DNA from: Ceratodon purpureus
Lineage: Eukaryota > Streptophyta > Bryopsida > Pseudoditrichales > Ditrichaceae
Direction of reading: 5' to 3'
NCBI GenBank assembly: GCA_014871385.1
Contig: CM026424.1
Location: 17,383,042 to 17,447,041, forward strand
DNA length: 64,000 bases
Shown here: positions 57,395-64,000 of the stretch, piece after piece
How the letters are laid out: every line of letters begins with the position of its first letter
Numbering within the stretch: position 1 is the first letter of the stretch
Program-made: the position numbers and the translations under genes
Notes under the pieces: generated by a model
Databases searched by the model: none
The model's input: only the letters and a program-made list of their open reading frames with translations
Told to the model about the DNA's origin: nothing

Positions 57395-59370
57395 TCATTG
57401 CATATTTACTCTATATTGTTATGTTTTCCCTACTTATATATTATACGATAGCTTTGGCTTTGGATTTTATATATTGCCTTAACCTCACTTTATTCTACTT
57501 CTGTATGAATTTCTATACCGACCATATGTTTTAAATTGACTTTATACATGATTGAATCATAAAGATGGTACTAATTTTTTTAGAAGTTGAATATTCCTTG
57601 ATTACAGCTCGAAGGGACCACAATAAAATGTGATTTTCTTAAAACCTTTCTCATGTATTTTTTCCTTCACTATTATGCAAATACCTCTAGTAATTACTTG
57701 GGGTACTTGGACACCCTTAGTAATTACTTGGGGTTCCTTACGAACACAAATCCCAAGTCCGTTTTAGGAGTAATTAACTCTCAGTTAATTAATTCTGCAC
57801 CTTTAAATCAATCATCCAACAATTGGATGAAAAATTATACATCCCAAAAAACTAGAAGCCACAATAGCCGTTGTGTATATCTGTTCTTCACCTAATTTTG
57901 TTTTACTTTTTTTTATCTTTCCTCTTTTTCTCCTATATGTACTTATTCATTTTATTTTTCTTTTTTTGTTAATTCTTTTTTATGTTTTATCTTTTTTTAT
58001 TTTTTTCATTTATCTTTTTATTCTTTGTTTTTCTTCTTTCGTTGTTTTATTTATTTTTCTTTCTTTTCTTCTTATTTTCCTTCATTTTTTAAGTTTTTTC
58101 CCTATATTCCTTTTCATTATTTGTTTTGATCTTTTTTCTTTCTTTCATTTATTTCTTTTTTTCTCTTTTCTAAATTTTTTTTTTATTTTTATTTTTTCCT
58201 CTTGGTCTTCATGCCGTGGAATTGATAAGATATATACTCTAAAACACCTTCCACGGTCATAGGTCCCATATATGCCATGTCATGCAAAATCATCTCAAAA
58301 TATCAAATAAATAGTCAAAAAATTGAAAATTTAGTGCTCACCGCTCACTGCTCACCGCTCACCGCTCACAAGATAGCATTCCCGACGGGAGAAGTTGATT
58401 CAAGAAGTCAGGAACAAGTTCCTGATTTTTCCAAATTTAATGGACCAAATTATCAGAAAAAAATAATTGCAATGCACTTTAAAATGTATTATTTGGACCT
58501 TGTATGAATAAGTTATGAATTTTTGAAGAGTGTACCATTAATATACATAATGCATACCCTAGGGTATGATGCTTAGATGTGGAACATTCTTAGAATCATA
58601 TCTATTCGCTTCAATAAATTTCTAATTTTTTTAGAAGAAACACTTCTGGGCATGAGGATGCTTATGGGTATGGCTATCTTACCAAAATTACTTGGTTATA
58701 TCTCATTTCAAAGACTTAACTCACCTTCTTCTATCCATTTCGTCTAATTATACTTTACACTGTGTGTTCTCATGACTTGCAAATGCTTTCAATTCCAGGA
58801 GCGGACTCAACAATGGCAACGCAAGATTTGTAATTAATCATCGACAATAGACGTTTTTAGATTCCTTCACACTACTCAGGAGTCAGAACAGAAGAGACCC
58901 AGTGTCAGTGAGAGTTGAGTCGATTACACTGAGCCTGCAGACTGAGACAGTTTTAGAAACAAGTACATCCCAAGTTGATTCATGAAATTGTCATTGGTCT
59001 GGGCGTGAATTTCATCGCCTGCATATCATGTGAAGTTACTATTATGTTCCCACAGAATCTTGGTCAAAAGTTTACCAGGAGGCACCTGCAATTAATGTGC
59101 AAATGAAAAATCTGTGCAGGTGCATGAAGAACCACTGCAACTGAGGACGCCAGGACTGTCCCAGAGTAAACAAGAATGAGTGAGACTGCAACTGCCAGTT
59201 CTCTCAGAGACAAACAGAAGCCACTGGAAGCAAACAGCCTTGAAGCCTCAACGTAGATACAAACAGAGCTGTAAGTGAGGCCAATCAAGGAAAGCGGCGA
59301 CGACGTCCAAGCTCATCAAAGCCCATCAATAATGCCTTGAAACCAAGCGGGTCTGTGTCTATCTATCTAG

Positions 59371-59375
<5 letters not shown>

Positions 59376-59403
<28 letters not shown>
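59376..59403. repeat. (CT)14 microsatellite
   Basis: Uninterrupted CT dinucleotide run about 670 bp upstream of the glucanase ATG. CT-rich tracts in plant promoters and 5' UTRs can bind GAGA-type factors, but nothing here proves that role. Confidence 0.9.
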
Positions 59404-59406
<3 letters not shown>

Positions 59407-59905
59407 CTTTCCTGCCGTTGCCATCGCAGGCTCATGCAGCTGCAGCAGTGTTTTTGATGTCAAGGAATTGGTCTAACCTGGGACTGATTTACTAGCTTAG
59501 GGCCAGGACAGGGTCTGCACACATTGCCATCACTTCTGCTGCTGTGCTGCATCGCCATGCTCTTTACCTCTGGTCTGCAGCCGTCGTACCACGCTAGTAC
59601 TGCATGAAAATTTGCATTGTACCGTTGGTGGATCAGCGGTATGTAAGCAGTGGGCAGTAAGTGCGCCAGTACTTGCAAGTTGGAACATGAGCTGATGAGC
59701 AGCTGTTGCAGTGCAGCGTCCGCTTGGGGTACAAGTTTAGTGCAGAGTCGCCTCATTCCGGAAGATTAGCTTGATTAAGAGGTCGGTTTCTGTGGTATGG
59801 TGTGTAGACTGCAGTTTAGAGCTTTCGTGTGTGCGCTTGCTGCATTTTAGATTCTAGCTACAGTGTTGTTCTAGGACTTTATGCGTTTTGTGGTGGAGTT
59901 GAGAG

Positions 59906-59967
59906 GGGTTGCTATTGAGGACGTCATTGTGAAATTGGGTTGCTATTGAGGACGTCATTGTGAAATT
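59906..59967. repeat. 31-bp exact tandem duplication
   Basis: The unit GGGTTGCTATTGAGGACGTC plus ATTGTGAAATT occurs twice head to tail and then begins a third time for five bases. It contains GACGTC, a bZIP-type core. It is about 100 bp upstream of the glucanase start. Confidence 0.9.
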
Positions 59968-60073
59968 GGGTTGTGTGAGTTTTTTGAGGTTCAGGAAGGT
60001 GAGTGAAGGAGTGAACTTGAAGTAGAGAGTTGGAGTATTTGTGAAGCTTCTGTTTCAAGGTTCGGGAAGAACG

Positions 60074-62121
60074 ATGAAGACACATTGTGGAAGGAGGCAG
60101 GGTGGTTTTAGCAGACTTGATTTACTCGGGGGCCTCATCGTGTTGCTGCTATGGCCTGCACTGATATCAAGCCAAAGGACCGGCAACACAGGTAACATTG
60201 CTTCCTTCGACCATACCTACTCTTGGCCTTGGGAGTATCTGAACACTGTACCTACGCAGGATTGTCTTGATCCAAGAAAGCTGTATGCCTAGATATGAAA
60301 TTATAGGATTTTAGAATGGTCATGCCTTAGAGTTCTTTGAGGGGCACTGATACTAAGATCAATGTGAATTAAGTCACGATGTCTCGAGAAGTGTTCTGAT
60401 GGTTTGTGCGACACTGTATATTCCCGAGGTTTTCATAGAGATGTCCTTCCAAACTGCGACAAGAGCCTGGCTTGCCAGTTTTCTTCCCTGTGCCTACGAC
60501 ACGAGCAGTTTTGTGAAGTGCTTCTCTAAGTGTAGGATAATAATGGACGGGACAGAAACACGTTGCCGAAGAATGGTCTTCTAGAGTGTTTGGTTCTTAC
60601 ATTTTGCACTATGCAGGATCCTCCTACCGAATGGAGACTCATGTTATGGGCATCAACTACGGTCGCATTGCGAACGATCTCCCGTCACCTTACGAAGCCG
60701 TTCAGAAAATCAAGTCAATGAAAATAGGTCGAGTGAAGATCTTCAATTCCGATGCGGGGGTTCTGAGCGCCCTTGCCAACACAGGTCTTGAAGTGGTGAG
60801 TGCCCTTCCGAATGAAGACATTCCCGGCGTTGCGCAGAGCATGACGGCATCGGACCAGTGGGTGAACAAGAACGTGCTGGCACACTACCCGGCAACGAAC
60901 ATCGTATCCATTATCGTCGGCAACGAGCTCTTCTCCTACGAATCCATGAAGCCCACATGGGCAAAGCTCATGCCAGCAATCAACAATCTACACTCGAGCC
61001 TGGCCAAGCAAAACCTGACCAGCCACATCAAGCTGTCGACCGCGGTGGCCCTCGACGTTCTGAGCTCTTCATACCCGCCGACTGCCGGAGCTTTCAAAGA
61101 GGAGCTCGTTGGACAGTACTTGCAGCCACTGTTAAAATTCCTCTACAACTCGCAGTCCCACTTCTACGTCAATGTGTATCCCTATTTTGCATGGGCGAGC
61201 GATCCGGAACACATCCCACTCGACTACGCGCTATTCGGAGCGTCTACTCCTGGTGTGACCGACAACGGTAAGTCTTACTACAACTTGTTAGATGCCCAGC
61301 TTGATGCCGTCAACGCGGCGCTTGAGAAGGTTGGCTATGGCCAGGTGCGATTGGCGATCAGTGAGACTGGGTGGCCTACTGCTGGAGACGCCGCCCAAGT
61401 GGGAGCCAATGTGGCCAACGCTGCTACTTACAACAGACGGCTCGTTAGGAAAATGTTGTCCAATTCCAAGGTGGGCACACCCATGCGGCCCGGTGTGTTC
61501 ATTCCCACGTTCATCTTCGCGCTGTTTAACGAGAACCAAAAGACGGGGCAAGGCACTGAGAAGCACTGGGGCGTGATGTTTCCTAACGGTACCAATGTGT
61601 ATAGCATTGACATGACTGGGACGATGTCGGATGGCCAATACTCCCCACTGGCCGATAATCCGGTCTTCTCCAACGCTCCTCCGCCGACCCCAACCCAATC
61701 CCCAGGCCAAGCTCCTTCCACAAGTGGAACCTGGTGCGTTGCCAAGAGTGGGATGGGCCAGCCGATGGTGCAATCTGCTCTCGACTTTGCGTGCGGCGCA
61801 GGAGGTGCTGATTGCCAGCCATTGCAACATGGCGGTTCGTGCTTCAACCCGGATACCCTCCACGATCACGCCTCCTATGCTTTCAACAGCTACTATCAGA
61901 AGACGAAGGCTGCTGGTGGCTCTTGCAACTTCGGTGGCGCTGCCACGCTCGTTACAACCGATCCAAGTAAGTTGGCTGCAGCTCATACATCCCACTCAGT
62001 GTTTACATGGCCTAAGGTGGTGGTGGAGAGTCGCAGGGGCGAGAGTGATCTTGCTTTTTCTGGTTCTAACCAAGCTCTTGCGCTCTGCATCCTCTCTATC
62101 CTCTTCATAATTCGTATATGA
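60074..62121 (+). CDS. GPI-anchored beta-1,3-glucanase, GH17 with X8/CBM43 domain
   Basis: Glucan endo-1,3-beta-glucosidase that hydrolyses callose-type glucan at the cell surface, for example near plasmodesmata or in wall remodelling. Exons 60074-60191 and 60617-62121 join in frame to about 540 residues. Exon 1 encodes a signal peptide (LLGGLIVLLLWPALISS). The GH17 domain starts at MGINYGRIANDLPSP. The acid/base Glu lies in IIVGNELF and the nucleophile Glu in AISETGWPTAG. A Pro/Thr/Gln linker leads to the X8 (CBM43) module beginning WCVAKSG with paired cysteines (DFACGAGGADCQPL, GGSCFNPDTL, GGSCNFGGAA). The C-terminus is a hydrophobic tail (ALALCILSILFIIRI) consistent with a GPI signal. All catalytic elements are intact. 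Confidence 0.94.
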
Positions 62122-63283
62122 ATATTCCATAGCCGTGGGTGTACCTCCGTATTTTGTTGCCGGCCATCTCAATAATTCAGTTGTACTGTACATACTAGTA
62201 TTCTAATCGACCCCTTTCTTTCACAGCCTAGATTGATCGACACGTACGACGTTTGATCATGGAAATCCTTGGCTGTCTATTAGTCGTTACAACATTTGGT
62301 TGTCCTTTAGCATATTCTCTTGTGGTTACCATATATGTTTGCGTGTAGATGTGTGTTCGGCACAAGCTGAATAGGAGCCTTGCGCTATGCCCATAGGATA
62401 TATTCCTGGTGCAAGACCATCAGCACGTAAACTAAATTCTTGTAACTTCCTGTCCATACATACACATTCAGGGCTATAACCCCTGAACTATCTGGAGGTG
62501 GATTGGAGTGGCATTCCTTGTATGCTGTCACTTTGCTGATTGAAAACACTCTAATTCTTCTCCCCCTTTAAGTCGTTGCACTCTGCCTCGTTTTAGGAGA
62601 GGTGGATGATGATCACTGACTGTTTTTTGTAAAACTGTGAATAACAGGTCATGACACCTGCAAGTTTCCGGCAAGTTAGAATCTTCTGCTGATTGAAGTG
62701 TGTCTTGATGATCTGGTCTGACAAGAGAAGATTTAGGGACCTTCTCATGAATGATAAATGCATTCTGAGTGTTGATGTATAGTTGGAGCCCCTAGTCACA
62801 GAACCTCTCATGGTAGTGGTTGATCACTTTGAGAGGGTATACAAACGATAACTTCTCTTCCCAGCCTTAGCTATCTAGCCACCAAGAAGTATGAAGTTAA
62901 CAAACAAGTTAGATGTTAGTGCCCCCTTGGAGGTCAGGCTTGCATTAAGTGGATGAGTCTGCCCTTGCATTTATATAGCTTATAGCTAATAATATATTAT
63001 GAGAACTACAGGAATTGTAGAAGAGTAGAATCATTCGCACGTAGGCTCGTTTTGAGACACTTTTTGATGAAAAGCATTTTTTGGAGAAGGTTGGAAAACT
63101 TTCCGGATAAATCACAAACAGTTCAATTTCATGGTGATGTTTTCTATGACAGTGTAGACGTTATCTGTTTGAAAGAGAATATGCAGACATGTGACACTGG
63201 TTACTGGCGCAATCATCATCTGACCAGAGTGAGGGAAAAATACGTCTGCCATTGTGGATATTCATACTTCGATTCGAACATCT
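62122..63283. other. 3' flank of the glucanase and intergenic DNA
   Basis: Should contain the glucanase 3' UTR at its left end. No further gene is recognised up to the target-site duplication of the LINE fragment. Confidence 0.45.
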
Positions 63284-63300
63284 CTCTAAGATTACAATTT

Positions 63301-63783
63301 TCATTTTTTTAATTTTTTTTTAATTTTTATTTTTATTTTTTTTTGAAGCAAATGAACGGATTTCATTGTAAAAATAAAGTAACAACCAACCCTCAACGGA
63401 CCGCAGTCCAGGGTGGCGGGGATGGACTTCTGGACATGGGACAGAAAGGGACACAGTGAAATTAGAACCAGTTGAGCACTATGCCTCTGGGGGGGATTAA
63501 GTTCCACCTGACTGTAAGCTCAGTTCTGGTACCTAGTAGATTTAACTCTCATCAAAGGTAATTAAGTTGTCCTGAATTTGAGCCAAAATGCTGCATTTCC
63601 TGATAAAAGCCAGGGTCTTTCTCCAGGCTATTCTAGCGTAATCTAGAAGCGATTCCGAAATCATCTGTCTAATTTTCTGGGCGCTCCATGCACTGCCTTC
63701 AAAAACTGCGCTATTCCTACTAAGCCAGATTATCCATAACCCGATGCCATGAACAAGAGCCCAGATCTTGTTAACGCCATTAG
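63301..63783 (-). mobile_element. 5'-truncated LINE (non-LTR retrotransposon) 3' end
   Basis: A 17-bp direct repeat CTCT(A/G)AGATTACAATTT flanks the insert (63284-63300 and 63784-63800, one mismatch). On the minus strand the insert ends in an A-rich tail (T-rich on plus, 63301-63345). The minus strand at its 5' end encodes IWALVHGIGLWIIWLSRNSAVF followed by KIRQMISESLLDYARIAWRK, which resembles the C-terminus of plant LINE ORF2 after the zinc-binding reverse-transcriptase region. The reading frame stops soon after ITFDES. Only the last 0.48 kb was inserted, as in typical 5' truncation. Confidence 0.85.
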
Positions 63784-63800
63784 CTCTGAGATTACAATTT

Positions 63801-64000
63801 CTCTGGATACCATATGAAGATACACCTCATGATTCTAAAGTGATCGGTACTCTAATTAAGCCACCTTCTGAGCTACCCAATATGAAATTACTGCCCCTGT
63901 GGCAGCAAAAGAATGTAATCTGCTTGTCACATGTACAAAATTCATCAGCTCCATAATGGAGTGGGAAAATCATGGGATTCCCATAACCGGCCCGGCGAGG
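63801..64000. other. Window end, no gene recognised
   Basis: About 200 bp right of the LINE target-site duplication; nothing recognised. Confidence 0.4.

Larger units (their letters stand above)
46174..58384 (-). mobile_element. Element B: inverted second copy of the giant MULE, 12.2 kb
   Basis: Bounded by the 10-bp direct repeat ACGGGAGAAG (46164-46173 and 58385-58394), different from that of element A, so the two inserted independently. Ends are TAGCAACGCTATCTTG and CAAGATAGCATTCCCG, with the same tandem GTGAGC repeats next to TATCTTG. Gene order is the mirror of A: transposase on minus (46753-50380) and gene X on plus (51030-57394). Blocks of near-identity to A alternate with clearly diverged blocks. 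Both genes are broken. A T-rich tract at about 57890-58210 mirrors the A-rich tract of element A. Confidence 0.88.
58395..60073. other. Intergenic / promoter region of the beta-1,3-glucanase
   Basis: No gene recognised. It includes a (CT)14 microsatellite at 59376-59403 and a perfect tandem duplication of 31 bp at 59906-59967. Both lie within 700 bp of the glucanase start, so they are probably in its promoter or 5' UTR. Confidence 0.5.

Noticed and set aside
57873-58262. A 129-codon Phe/Leu/Ile-rich open frame resembling a membrane protein.
   Set aside because: It is a reading of the T-rich subterminal tract of element B; the matching A-rich tract in element A is not open on the equivalent strand.
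30972-58384. A single 27-kb transposon with the outer TIRs as its ends.
   Set aside because: Inner TIRs at 44418-44467 and 46174-46225, and separate 10-bp TSDs around each half, show two independent elements rather than one.

Overview
The window looks like nuclear DNA of a land plant, probably a bryophyte and perhaps a moss. It has spliced genes with GT-AG introns plus two probable GC-AG introns, AT-rich intergenic DNA, plant-type gene families and plant-type transposons. The organism is an inference; no sequence marker fixes the species.

Host genes. Five multi-exon genes are read with confidence: a FAD-dependent L-gulonolactone oxidase-like enzyme (1442-4293, minus); a GT61-family type II membrane glycosyltransferase (6883-8769, plus); a DHHC protein S-acyltransferase (10143-14167, minus); a phytepsin-like aspartic protease with a saposin-like insert (17751-22567, minus); and a GH17 beta-1,3-glucanase with an X8/CBM43 domain and GPI-type tail (60074-62121, plus). 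They do not form an operon or cluster. They share secretory, wall or membrane themes.

Mobile DNA. The middle of the window (about 24.7-58.4 kb) is a transposon island. Its core is two copies of one very large Mutator-like element, A (30972-44467) and B (46174-58384). They sit in opposite orientation 1.7 kb apart, and each is bounded by its own 10-bp target-site duplication. Each carries two divergent genes. One is a MULE transposase with a Cys/His finger, a DDE-type core and a SWIM finger. The other (called gene X here) is a long spliced gene whose product appears to join a ParB/sulfiredoxin-like domain (DGNHR motif) to a beta-class N6-adenine/N4-cytosine methyltransferase-like domain in which the usual DPPY motif reads DVLE. 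A third, older, truncated relative (element C, about 26485-28873) keeps the methyltransferase half. All copies are broken. A and B share the same nonsense codons and show alternating near-identical and diverged blocks, which points to gene conversion between the inverted copies.

Smaller insertions with clear boundaries are a Stowaway-like MITE (443-701), with a related empty site elsewhere in the window; a 519-bp Mutator-type MITE inside an intron of the oxidase gene (2559-3077, 9-bp TSD); small fold-back hairpin units inside a gene X intron; and a 5'-truncated LINE fragment (63301-63783, 17-bp TSD). The rest is intergenic DNA in which no gene is recognised.
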